Below are positions 18,096 to 28,477 of a DNA stretch of 43,067 nucleotides, piece after piece (within the stretch, counting starts at the first letter, position 1; each line of letters opens with the position of its first letter). The notes below the pieces were generated by a model that did no database searches, was not told the DNA's origin, and saw only the letters and a program-made list of their open reading frames with translations. A program made the position numbers and the translations under genes. Origin of the DNA: Syncephalis plumigaleata (taxonomy: Eukaryota > Zoopagomycota > Zoopagomycetes > Zoopagales > Piptocephalidaceae); contig JAIXMF010000086.1 in assembly GCA_025201365.1 (NCBI GenBank), positions 1 through 43,067 on the forward strand, given 5' to 3'.

Positions 18096-20148
18096 TTAAA
18101 CACTGACATTCACCGATGCACCTGCAGCACCTGATTCCACAAGTGTCGATTGAAGTAGATCGTTCAACAGTGTAACATGTACTCGTAGCTATAGTGTCAT
18201 AACAGAATGAATAAATAACAATGCTATGTCTATACTATTCAGCGTATTTACCTCTAATGTGGATTGATTGCCATAGTCGGGATATTGTTCGCGAATAAAG
18301 GCAAACAATTGAGCGACATTGGATTGCTTATAGAACCTACGTACAACACGCTGTCCATCTAATTGTGAGTAATAAATGATAGATTAGTAATGCTCCTGCT
18401 AATAGTATCGATATTGCTATACTACTTACCGGGGAATCGGAATTGTACTCGTGTTGTATCAGGTGCTGTATCCGGTTCAGGTAGTAAAGGTTCTATCATG
18501 TGTATAATTCATTAGTGAGATTATTCAAGTAGATGTGTATATATATATATACTATGGTGGCTGTCACGCATTCATTCATTCAACTCACCAGTATAGCTTG
18601 ATATACCTTCATCTGCCGGTGCTTTGCCCTTGTTCGTTGAAGTAGTGTCACCAGTTTTATCGTTATCATTTGTTATCTCTTCTGTTTCCATATCGGAATC
18701 CTCAAGATGATGTTCAGATCGTGAAGCGGCAATTGCTAATGCAAGTCTTTCCTCATCAGTCATCGATAACATGTCAATCCCTTGATTTGCAGGTGCAGTT
18801 CGACTGGAAGCAGATGGTGTCACATCACTGTCATCATACAGATAAGCATAAGCTACAAGTACCATTGTCTAGTTAGTTTCAATCCATTCTATGTCATAGT
18901 AATAGTAGTAATAATCCATTTACTTGCCTTCACTCATAAATGTATCTGGATCAGTGACACTTGTCCAAACATGTTTACTAGCACCTATACACCTTATTGT
19001 AAGTCATCCTAGACAATGATAATAGTAGTCAACTACATGAATGGCTTCATTACCTGTACGTGGATCGATAATCGCTACATGCGGGAACTGTTGCACCTTG
19101 TAGGTTATTTGATACTCTTGACCATATGGCTCATCTGTTGTATACTAGTGATATGATACTGTTGTTAATAATGATAGCTTATATATATATATATATATAT
19201 ATCTGCAATAGTAGCAATAGTATGTTACCTGTAGGAATATAAAGTTATCTGTAATAAATTCTTTTACATTCTTGTTACTCCAGATATCACGATTAAGTGT
19301 TTGACACGCGAAATTTGTCAAGTCTTGATAATTAACCATGATCTTCTTTTTCTCTTGTTTAGCTTTGGCGCGTGCCTATCAAGTAGAAACTATGTGTGAG
19401 TATATCATATATATATATATATAGACATGTAGATGAAATCATCTACTGAATCCTATGCAAATTGCTTACCGCAGCCAAATCAATACGACTTATTATATCA
19501 TAGGGTGGTCGGAATAGTTCAGCTAATCGATTCTCTTTTTCGCTATGCACGTCCGTCCATGGTCGACTTTGCTGACTAAACACGCCCCTATGATGATCTA
19601 TACGGACGATGATGATGATGATACAGCGAGATTAGCATCACTATTTTCTATAATAAAATTAATATCATTATTATGTCACTTACTAGCGCTGCCACTGGCA
19701 ACTGAGCCAAACGGTGAATTCGACTGTAGAATACTCGAGTAGTAGTGCTGATTTGATGTAGCCGGATTGTTCAACTCGTCAAGTTCATTTTCAGCTGCTA
19801 GTTGCTGTGCTAGTCGTTCAGAAGCATTGAAATCCTCCTCTGTCGGTCCTACCGGTGGTGGAGACGGCGAGTTACGTGAGGGAGAGGCTTGTGGATGGTA
19901 AAACGGGTCATCATTATGGGAAGCTTGAGCGTTGTTAACAAAGCTAGGACCATTCTCCATGAATAGAGTGATAGCACGCTCTAGATCACCGTCGGCAATC
20001 TAGATTGAACACATTCTCGTTCGTTATACGGTTGATGAAGACGTTCTACTATTCAATAATACTACTTTACCGCCAAGAACTTTTCCGCTTGGTCTGGTTC
20101 AGCCTCTGTAATACTACAGAATTGAACAAGTTTCTCGGAGGAATCCAT
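18096..20148 (-). CDS. UBA-UAS-UBX protein of the UBXN7/Ubx5 type
   Basis: The domain order is that of UBXN7/Ubx5. The N-terminal UBA-like start is MDSSEKLVQFCSITEAEPDQ followed by IADGDLERAITLFMENG. Next comes a Pro/Ser linker (SPSRNSPSPPPVGPTEEDF), and then a UAS thioredoxin-like domain with RGVFSQQSRPW, LFRPPYDII, KIMVNYQDLTNFACQTLNRD, VKEFITDNFIFLQ, YKVQQFPHVAIIDPRTG and the tail around ASKHVWTSVTDPDTFMSE. A UIM-like helix TDEERLALAIAASRSE precedes the acidic DMETEEITNDND. The C-terminal UBX domain (TTRVQFRFPDGQRVVRRF, VAQLFAFIREQYPD, LELRVHVTLLNDLLQSTLVE) ends at 18096. Such proteins link ubiquitylated substrates and cullin ligases to Cdc48/p97. There are about eight short introns. An ATAT microsatellite sits in an intron near 19180-19203. 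It is tandem with the kinase gene, with about 300 bases between them. Confidence 0.93.
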
Positions 20149-21001
20149 ACTATAGTCTGATCAATCAGCAAACGAGCAAATAAGCTTTTATACTACAACG
20201 AGGATAGTCTGTACTGTAACGAGCGTTTCAATGGTAATGACAAAGATCGGCAATAGGGAAACGCGTAATGATGGTGAACAACAAGTGTACGTAAACACTA
20301 TAGCTGGATGATTCTTTCTTACAGAAAAAACCATAGGGTTTGAGTCACATGCACCACACAAGTGAAGATATAAGATGAACTGTGATGATGATGGCTCATT
20401 CCGGATAATAGTAGGACTGTTTCCTCCTCTACTACTACACGATATTGATGATTTCATGTTGTAACAGCTGTGTCTCTTTGTATTTCTCTCGGTATACCAT
20501 TGCTACTATCTGCTATGACGATAAGCGACGCTAATAATAATGATGCTATCATGGTATACACGTGTATCTAAGATTGTCTTCTCTTTGACGAATTATAAAC
20601 GATGCCAATTGGACAACGACATTGTGTCATGTGTACTTTGGCCTAATGGAACAATCAAGCCTCGAGTAACGGTCAAAAACGCGGACGATATATTCGAGAA
20701 CTGCAAACGCGCCACGTGAATACCATACGATTATGTATCGTACGAGTTGTTCATCATGTGTTATGGCAAGGCTGATGCACAAGTTGAGTCCATAATTCCC
20801 GTACATACACGCACGCAGATATAGATACAGATATGCACAGAAACATGCAAGGAAGCAAGCATGCACATACACATACACGCGCGCGCAAGCACGGCATGAA
20901 TTACTATTTAATGGCCAGTCCCAAATGAATCGCGTACTAGCCGGTAAACAAGTTTCATTTTAGTTCCTTCTTTAATTTTCTTTCTTACACTTTTATACAG
21001 T
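20149..21001. other. Divergent promoter region between the UBX gene and ceramide synthase 1
   Basis: No supported gene in 850 bases. A CA/CG-rich alternating run (about 20855-20890, TACACGCGCGCGC) and CT-rich sequence just before 21000 are visible. Minus-strand open stretches at about 20188-20457 and 20627-20878 have no domain and are Cys/Tyr-rich products of the AT-rich composition. Confidence 0.5.
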
Positions 21002-22252
21002 ATGGTTGCCTCACTATTTACGCAAAGTAAACAGCAAAAAGCATTAATTTTGAAACGTAAACTACAAACTCACGGACATTGGATTGAAACATGTACGTTT
21101 AAATGATGCGGGAGATATTACGTTGTTGTATCAATCTATCATTGACTAATCAGAACAATATCGTTACTGTATCGTATGCATATATGTATATGTATTTATC
21201 ATTTAGATGTACCTACCATTTACTTTGCGCTAACTGGTTTCGGCCATTACGTTCTTGGTCTACCGATATTCGCACCATTCTACACACTACAATATGCCGT
21301 GGAAGTGCACGATACAACTGGCACTTCGTATTTCACGTATGGCTGCGGATGGCGCGATATTCCCTTGCTAATAAGTCTATTCTTCGGATGGACCCTAGTT
21401 CGTGCCATTGCTATGCATCGTCTCTTGCGACCATGGGCATCTAAGCGCGGCATACGCAATCACACCAAGCTTGATCGATTTGCCGAGCAAAGCTGGCAGG
21501 CGGCATTCTACCTAATGACCTGGATAAGTAGCACCTATCTGATTCTATCCAATCCCGAATGGCTCGATGGTAGAACAAGCTGGCAGAACTTCCCTTACAG
21601 CAATATAAGTATGCAGGCAAAGCTACACTGCTTGGGCATCCTGATGTTCTGGCTGCTACAGCTCGTTACCGTGCATACGGAGCAGCGTCGTAAAGATCAC
21701 ACGGTCATGGTCGTGCATCATATTGTTACCATTACGCTAATTGCCGGATGCTACGTGGTCTACGCTACGCCGTTCATCCTCGTTATCGCATGGTGTATGG
21801 ATCTCGCCGATGTATTCCTATCGGTGAGTAATACGTTGTTGTCAGTAACATAACACTAACTGGGAGTATAGATGGCCAAATCTGCCAATTACATCAAATG
21901 CAACGGTCTTGCCGATACACTCTTTGGCTTGTTCGCGATAAGCTGGTTCGTCACTCGGCACGGTTACTACATCTACTTCTTGTATAGTGCGTATCGATAC
22001 CCGTTTTCGATGAACAAGATTCGATGGGATCCGACCAATGATCATTACATCATGCCGGCCCTCTACTACTTTTTCTACAGCTTATTATTATGCCTACAAA
22101 TCCTGTGTATCTACTGGAGTGCCTTGCTAATAAGCGCAATCAAAAAGAAGATAACCGGAAATGGACTATCCGACTGCCGAAGCGATGACGAAGAAATACC
22201 ATGCAAAGATAAATCTGCTAGTATTACTACCACTACTACTAATAACATTTAA
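21002..22252 (+). CDS. Ceramide synthase (LAG1/TLC family), catalytic copy
   Basis: Three exons (21002-21092, 21207-21823, 21872-22252) give 362 residues. The TLC/Lag1 core is clear: KLDRFAEQSWQAAFYLMTW, FPYSNISMQAKLHCLG, the charged VHTEQRRKDHTVMVV leading to the paired catalytic histidines H201-H202 (VHHIVTITLI), then AWCMDLADVFLS with D229 and D232, and FAISWFVTRHGYYIYFLYSA. These match the family's HHxxT...D..D signature. About seven hydrophobic helices span an ER membrane protein that N-acylates sphingoid bases to (dihydro)ceramide. No homeobox is present. The C-terminal tail has an acidic SDDEE patch resembling the CK2-type sites that regulate other ceramide synthases. It is followed 260 bases later by a divergent paralogue, with the intron after D-V-F-L-S conserved between them. 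Confidence 0.9.
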
Positions 22253-22512
22253 TATACATTATCATTACAATATGCAACATTATAAATAAAGAATATAGAT
22301 ACTATCCTGTTACTAGATCAAAAATTACGAAGCTTGTCATTGTAATAGTCATTTATTAAGAGTGTGATTTTTATATGTATTGCCAAGTCTTTCTTTTCCT
22401 ATTAGAAACCGAAAGATACGTAAATTAAAGATGTAACAATACCAGGACGAAGAAGAAAACGGATAGATACCAGTAAAATGCGCTGTGTTAATTCTTCTAT
22501 TTTATACAAATC

Positions 22513-23630
22513 ATGGCAGGAACTGCATCATTTCATATTCAGCGTAGTAATAGATTGCTGATGCAAAATCAACTCGCACATCCGCGATTCCATTATTATT
22601 GGCGATTATACGAATTATGTAAGCAATCTCCATCAGGTGTAACGTATCTGCTAATTAATCGCGCACGCGCACTAGATATTCCACCGATATATTTTATAGT
22701 AACCGCAAATGGATACTACGTGTTTAATGTGACATCGCTGGCTAGTTTCTACCGATTACAACAATCGTCCGAGCATTGCGCTACTTGTTATTTTACCTCT
22801 TCCTCTATTGATCATTTATTCCGTAACATACCGTTTATCTGTACACTATTCCTAGCATGGACACTAGTTCGAACGATTACCGTACATTATCTATTCCGTA
22901 CTTGCTTGATACAAATCAATAAGCGTAATGCAAAAAGATTGGATAAACTCGTATGGCAATGCTGGCTCGTATTCTTTCATACAATTAGTTGTTTGAATGG
23001 TACACGATTATTGCTTACGAGGCTGGATCAAGCAAACGATACTATTCGATGGAATGATTTGTTCACGCATCCAATGGAGATGGAAGCTAAGCAACATAGT
23101 CTAGCTATCATTACCTTCTGGGCTGTTCAATTCGCTGCATTCTACGCTGAGGCAAAGAACAAAACTCGTAACATCCCACTAGTGCAATGTGCCGTCAATG
23201 TGGCGTTCCTTACCTCATTCTACGCTATGGACACCACTTATATACTTGTGATACTTATCTGGTGCATCAATGTTGCCGATATCTTCCTTAGAGTAAGTCG
23301 AGATTAGCGATAACCGATTCATTAATACTAACGTGGATACATTAGCTATCGAAGTTACTTCGTTATACAGGACATGAACAATGGAGCAATGGATTGTTCG
23401 TGCTGTTTATGATTAGTTGGTTTGTTACTCGTCATGGCTTCTTCCTGCAATCCATCTATTCCATGGAGCGTTACTGGAACTCGTTAGATGTCAAGTCGTG
23501 TCATTCATTCATTGACTATTTAGCAAATCAATCTCATCATCCTGTCATTCCCTGTCTTTTGTTTGTTTTGCATCTAGGATTCCTCTATTACGAGAAATCA
23601 ATCGCTCATTACATTGCTAGAATGTTTTGA
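22513..23630 (+). CDS. Divergent ceramide-synthase paralogue lacking the catalytic histidines (probable pseudoenzyme)
   Basis: Two exons (22513-23292, 23346-23630) give 354 residues. Alignment by eye to the upstream gene is continuous: IPPIYFIVTANGYYVF, RNIPFICTLFLAWTLVRTI, KRLDKLVWQCWLVFFHTI, MEMEAKQHSLAIITFWAVQF, ILIWCINVADIFLR, then SKLLRYTGHEQW and FMISWFVTRHGFFLQSIYSM. At the catalytic site, VHHIVT of the first gene is VQCAVN here (Q225, C226), and the first Asp of D..D is N253. The cytosolic basic RRKD motif is KNKT, and the acidic tail is missing. The reading frame is otherwise intact and hydrophobicity is kept, so this is not simple decay. The first intron of the upstream gene is absent, while the second is at the same place. 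A structural or regulatory role in a ceramide synthase complex is an inference. Confidence 0.85.
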
Positions 23631-23865
23631 TTAGCGAGAACGCATTTATTATGATTAACTTGACTTTCCTATTTCAAAATACGCTTTTTCTGTATTGAAT
23701 TGCTTCCGAGTAGCTTGCCCCTAATCATAGGCTCCTTTATTATGAAGTATTTGTATAATAAATCAACTATTCTCGAATATAACATTATATGAGATCGATG
23801 AAGCGCAAGAGTATAGTGTTTTTACATACGTGATACTCATTCCTTCTCGCTTCTTTTATATCGCC

Positions 23866-24798
23866 ATGTCTTCTCAGGTAACGCACACTAAAGATGCAGC
23901 ATATGTAGTTACTTACCGAATGAACAAATAGATAGAGCTACTGCACACAATTAAATTCCTTATTTCGAAGGGAATTCAAGCTATTGAGCAAGAAATATCA
24001 AATGAATTCAATTCAGAGGAGGGAGAACAATCGGTGGATGAAATAACGCTTAGTAGAATACATCGGTTTCTGGAGGAAAAGAATCACTCAACAAATGAAC
24101 TAAATACAGTAAAAGATCAATATGATAAATTGGTACACATCACTGCCGAAATATGTTGTAGGAATGCTTCATTAACGGGCCAGCTTTCCATGGCCAAGGA
24201 AACAAACAAGGAGCAGTCTAATCGTATAGATCAATTAGAAGGGAAAAGTCAGCAACAGCAACAAAGGGGGGAATCAGCTTACTGTACACAGGGAGCGGAA
24301 CAACAGGGAGAAGAATCGGACAGTAGGAAGAGCGTGTTGGATATACGAGAATTACTCCTGAATGAGGGACAATGGATCGAGCGCGAAGAACACACAAAGG
24401 AGATTGAGGAGCGCAATGCTCGTATTGATGAATATTCAGCAAAGCTAGATGAGTGCTATGCAGTTATCGAGGTTCTATCACAAGCATTATCAGACTATGG
24501 CAGGGAGGCAAACTATGCAGGAAAGTTATTGAGTGAAGCAACCGGTAGATATAGATTGGTAAAATGGGAAGCGGTGCGCCATCGTCTTAACGTAGATTAT
24601 GCAAATATCCGAACGTACCTGGACGAGAACCTGACGAATAACGTAGCTGAAGAGAAAGAACTTAAAAATAACATAGTTGTTTACAAGTACAACAATAACA
24701 ACGAAAAGAAAAACAACAATAGCAATACAACTCCTTTACCAAATAAGGAGCTAGCTAATAAATGGCAATGGTTACCCACATTTAGATTCACCTCCTAA
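23866..24798 (+). CDS. Tandem coiled-coil family, copy A
   Basis: A 12-nt coding first exon (MSSQ, 23866-23877) is joined over a 54-nt intron to 23932-24798, giving about 292 residues. The conserved N-terminal block is IELLHTIKFLISKGIQAIEQ, followed by FLEEKNHSTNELNTVKDQYD and SMAKETNKEQSNRIDQLE. The middle is short and lacks the repeat expansion seen in copies B and C. The conserved C-terminal region comprises ALSDYGREANYAGKLLSE, WEAVRHRLNVDYANIRTYLD and NLTNNVAEEKELKNNIVVYK. It has high helix and coiled-coil content and no signal peptide or membrane segment. I do not recognise the family. The start is supported by the identical exon-intron plan in copies B and C. After VVYKYN it has a longer Asn-rich tail than the other copies. 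Confidence 0.8.
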
Positions 24799-25082
24799 TC
24801 ATCGTTATTAGCTAATACGCAGGATTCCTTCTATTTTTGTTTACTCAATAAACAACCTTCATTTCTCTCATATTTATCTTCTTACCATGTCTTCCAAGGT
24901 AATGCGATAAAGAAACAGAGTATGTAGTTATTGACTGTGTTATGAATACGACAAGTTAACATACAAATATGTTACACTTGTCTCACTAATCCCACTATAA
25001 ATATGATTACCTACTCATTATTAAATAAAGCATCAAGCGTTCTTTCCCTTTATTCAGTTTAGTTTAGCTTCTTTAGCTTTAA

Positions 25083-25112
25083 TAGCAAATACAGACGGAC
25101 TTGTATTTGCTA
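25083..25112. repeat. Hairpin 1 with GACGGACT loop
   Basis: Stem TAGCAAATACA pairs with TGTATTTGCTA (11 perfect pairs) around the 8-base loop GACGGACT at 25094-25101. Confidence 0.8.
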
Positions 25113-25119
25113 GATTATT

Positions 25120-25143
25120 GTGGTGTAGACGGACTTACACCAC
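25120..25143. repeat. Hairpin 2 with the same GACGGACT loop
   Basis: Stem GTGGTGTA pairs with TACACCAC (8 perfect pairs) around GACGGACT at 25128-25135. The loop equals that of hairpin 1, while the stem sequence is almost entirely different. Confidence 0.8.
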
Positions 25144-25929
25144 TGTTTCTTTTTGTTTATATGATTATTTGTTTATTCGAGTTAGTTACAATAACTTCAA
25201 ATTGATTTTCCAGGTCAAAGACCTCATCGTTTATTGCTTACGCTAACAGACTGAATGAATAAATAGACAGAACCCCAATATACGCATGAATTTCTTATTT
25301 CGAAGGGAATTCAAACTATTAGACAAGAAACACCAAATGCGTTCAATTCAGAGAAGGAAGAACAATTGTTGAACAAAACAATGCTTAGTAGGATACTTCA
25401 GTTTTTGGAGGAAAAGGATCAGTTAAAGGATAAACTGCTTGCATCAAAAGATGAACAAAATGAATCGATGAAAATCATTAATGGGCTGTATCGCAAGAAT
25501 GTTCAACTGGAAAAGCAACTTTCTATGGCTAAGGGAACAACCAAGGAGCAAGTTGGTCACATAAACCAATTCGAAGAAGAAGAAGAGGAGGAGGAAGGGG
25601 AAGAAGAAGAACAGTCTAGTGATATAGACCAATTCGAAGAAGAGGAGGAGCAGTCTAGTTATGTGGACCAATCTGAAGAAGAAGAGGAGGAGGAGGAGGA
25701 AGATGAGGAAATGATTGACTATAAGGTTAGTACGCAGCAACAATTATTGAATAATGCTATTAAGTAAAACGATATTAATGATATGAAGAAGCAACTACTT
25801 CGAGAAAAAGAAGACCTCAAAAAAGCACAAGAGGAACATGCTAAAATCGAAGAGGAGTTTATGCAACTACAGCTTGGATTCCTTGAGCAAGCAAAGAAAG
25901 TGGAACTAATAGCAAAAACATTTGATAAT

Positions 25930-26640
25930 CAGCGGGAAGAATTAGAAAAGCGTACGGAGGAAATGGAGCAACAAAAGGAAGAACTGGACAAGCGTACGAA
26001 GGAAGTGGAGCAACAGAAAGAAGAATTGGACAAGCGTACGGAAGAAGTGGAGCGGCAGAAGGAAGAATTGGACAAGCGTACGGAAGAAGTGGAGCGGCAG
26101 AAGGAAGAACTAGACAATCATATAAACAAACTGAAGCGGGCAGAGGAAGAATTAGATCATCGCATAAAGGAAACGGAGCAAATGGACGAACAATTTTGAT
26201 AAGCGTACGGAGGAAGTGAAGCTGAAACAACTGGATCTAGACAATCGTACGGCGGAAGTTAAAGAGCAGAAGAAAGAATTTGATAAGCGTACAGAGGAAG
26301 TGAAGCAGAAACAACTGGAACTAAACAATCGTATAGAAGAAGTTGAAGAGCAAAAGAAAGAATTAGACAATTGTATGGAAGAGAAGGAGCAGCTGAAGAA
26401 AGAGCTAGATAAGCGTACGAAGAAAATGGAACAACAGAAAGAAGAATTGGACAAGCGTACGGAGGAAATGAGGCAACTCAAAGATGCACAAGAGAAACAT
26501 GCTAAAGCCGAAGAAGAACTTAGGTGGAGACAAATAGACTATTATAGGCATAAGCGGGAAGTGGAGCAACAGAAGGAAGAATTAGATAAGCGTACGGAGG
26601 AAATGAAGCAACTGAAAGAAAGATTACAAAATTGTATAGA
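25930..26640 (+). repeat. 42-bp coding minisatellite (14-residue coiled-coil repeat) in copy B
   Basis: Units of 42 bases encode variants of LDKRTEEVERQKEE, two heptads per unit, so each addition or loss keeps the coiled-coil register. Several neighbouring units (25980-26105) are nearly identical in DNA, which implies recent duplication. Copy C carries about five more diverged units (27705-27900) and copy A essentially none. Confidence 0.85.
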
Positions 26641-27144
26641 GGAATTTGAAATACGAAAAGTGCGTTTGGATCAAGAAGCTACAAAGAAGATAGAAGAACT
26701 AAATACTCGCATTAAAGAATACAAAGCAAAACATGAAGAATACGATACAATTATTAATACTCTATTACAAGCATTATCAGACTATGGTAAACAAGCAAAT
26801 TATGCAGTAGAGCAATTGAATAAGTATGCTACTGGTGCTTTCTTTTGTAGATGGACAATCATGCGCCAGCACTTTGATGCAAATTATACATCTATTCGTA
26901 AATATTTGTATAATAACTTGACGAATAGTGTATCTAGAGAGAGAGAGCTTAAAGATATAATAGTCGTTTACAAGTATAATGAAAGCTCATTATTAATTAA
27001 GAAGCCAACTACTAAATGGTAATGGTGACCTACATATTTGGATTTCACCTCTTAATTACCATTACTGGTTAATATGCAAATTTTCTTTTATTTTTTGTTT
27101 ACTCAATAAACAGCCTTCATTTCTTTCATATCTATCTTCTTATC

Positions 27145-28261
27145 ATGTCTTCTAAGGTAATGCGGTAAAGAAACAGCGTATATAGTTACTTACCGAGTGA
27201 ATAAATAGGTAGAGCTATTGCGCTCAGTCGAATTCCTTATTTCGAAGGGAATTCAAGCTACGAAGCAAGAAGTAACGAATGAGTTAAACTCAAAGGAAGA
27301 AGAACAGTCGGTGGATGAAACAATGCTTAATAGAATGCTACAGCTATTCGAAGAGAATACACAGTTAAGAAATGAACTACTTGCATCAAGAAATGAGCTG
27401 CTTGCATCGAAAGATGAGCAGATTAAATCGATGAAAACCATTGGTGAACTGTGCTGTGAAAATGTTCAGCTAAAGGAGCAACTAGCCATGGCCAAGGAAA
27501 CAATCAAGGAGCAGTCTAGTCGTATAAGTTTATTAGAAGAGGAGAGGAGTCAGCATCAGCAGGAAATGAATAACATTATGTTTACTACGCAGCAACAATT
27601 ATTGGATCATGCTACTAAACAGAGTGAGATCAACGATATGACGAAGCAGCTATGTCAAACACAGGAAAGACATGTCAAAGTCGAAGAAAAACTTAGGCAG
27701 AGACAGCTGGAATTAGATAATCGTACGAAGGAGGTTGAACAGCAAGAAAGAAACCTAGACAATCGTGCGAACGAAGTTGAACAGCAAGAAGAGGAATTGG
27801 ATGAGCGTACAGAAGAAGTGAAGTACCAGGAGGAGACATTAAATAATCGTATGGGGGAAGTAGCGCAACAAAGGATAAAGTTAGACAATAGGAAGAAAGA
27901 GTTGGATACGCGAGAACACCGTTTGAGTGAAGAGCAAGTGACCAAGAATTTACAACATATTGCAGAAAGGGTTAAGCTAAATACTCGTATTGATAAATAT
28001 TCAACAAAGCAAAAGGAATACGATGCACTAATTGACGTTCTATCGCATGCATTATCAGACTATGGCAAACAAGCAAATTATGCAGTAGAAGAAACGAATA
28101 GAAATAGGAGTGAAGTTAATCATTGTAGATGGACAGCCATGCGCCAACACTTGGATGCAAATTATACATCTATTCGTCAATATTTATATAGCAACCTGAA
28201 GAATAGTGTATCTAGAGAGAAAAAGCTTAAAGATACAATAGTCGTTTACAAGTATTATTAA
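27145..28261 (+). CDS. Tandem coiled-coil family, copy C
   Basis: Exon 1 encodes MSSK (27145-27156) and exon 2 spans 27209-28261, for about 354 residues with no interruption. Block order: VELLRSVEFLISKGIQATKQ; MLNRMLQLFEENTQLRNELL; SMKTIGELCCENVQLKEQLA; MAKETIKEQSSRI; a coiled-coil rod with about five LDNRTKEVEQQ-type units; then a conserved end (ALSDYGKQANYAVEE, WTAMRQHLDANYTSIRQYLY, NSVSREKKLKDTIVVYKYY). The 5' flank (TTTGTTTACTCAATAAACA-CCTTCATTTCT) is nearly identical to that of copy B, so the duplicated unit includes promoter sequence. The function is unknown. The rod with conserved ends suggests an oligomeric scaffold or tether. No basic leucine-zipper, SMC or motor motif is visible. 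Confidence 0.85.
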
Positions 28262-28477
28262 AGCACACCATCAGGCAAGAAGACGACTATTTGATCTTGT
28301 ATACAATAAATTACATTAGCAAATCATACTTTTATCATAACTAGTAGTAACATAGAACACATCACGTAATCTTAATAACAATATTTATTGGTAATCTTCT
28401 TTTCGGTATTTAGTAGCAGTATATGAAATGGAATGAGCTAGTCTAGTTTGACTTTTACTTCATCATCGCTACTTTTG

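Larger units (their letters stand above)
24944..25250. mobile_element. ~305-base insertion in the intron of copy B
   Basis: Both edges of the copy B intron match the copy C intron (GTAATGCG-TAAAGAAACAG at the left, GAATGAATAAATAG-type sequence at the right). The middle has no counterpart in A or C. It contains AATAAAGCATC, pyrimidine-rich stretches, and two hairpins with identical loops. No transposase, terminal repeat or clear target duplication was found, so calling it mobile is inference. The edges are accurate to perhaps ten bases. Confidence 0.5.
24897..27022 (+). pseudogene. Tandem coiled-coil family, copy B (disrupted)
   Basis: The first exon MSSK is at 24897-24908. The intron is 358 bases, against 52-54 in copies A and C, because of a ~305-base insertion. 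The body starts at 25267 (FLISKGIQTIRQE). It contains a poly-Glu expansion, then about fourteen 14-residue repeats of the LDKRTEEVERQKEE type, then the family C-terminus (DYGKQANYAVEQL, WTIMRQHFDANYTSIRKYLY, ELKDIIVVYKYN). Two breaks are visible. A TAA at 25765-25767 replaces a Gln codon (copy C reads KQSEINDM where B reads K-stop-NDINDM). One extra T in the TTTT run near 26195-26198 shifts the frame within the repeats. Everything else is intact, so decay is recent or the breaks are sequence errors. A gene split into shorter products is also possible. Confidence 0.75.

Noticed and set aside
20627-20878. Minus-strand frame rich in Cys and Tyr between the UBX gene and ceramide synthase 1
   Set aside because: Runs over a CA/CG-rich alternating tract, no homology-like blocks, and it lies in a divergent promoter region.
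25765-25767. Reassignment of TAA to Gln
   Set aside because: TAA is used as a normal stop in several intact genes here (SSU72, PGM, TACC, copy C), so the stop in copy B is a lesion or error, not a code change.
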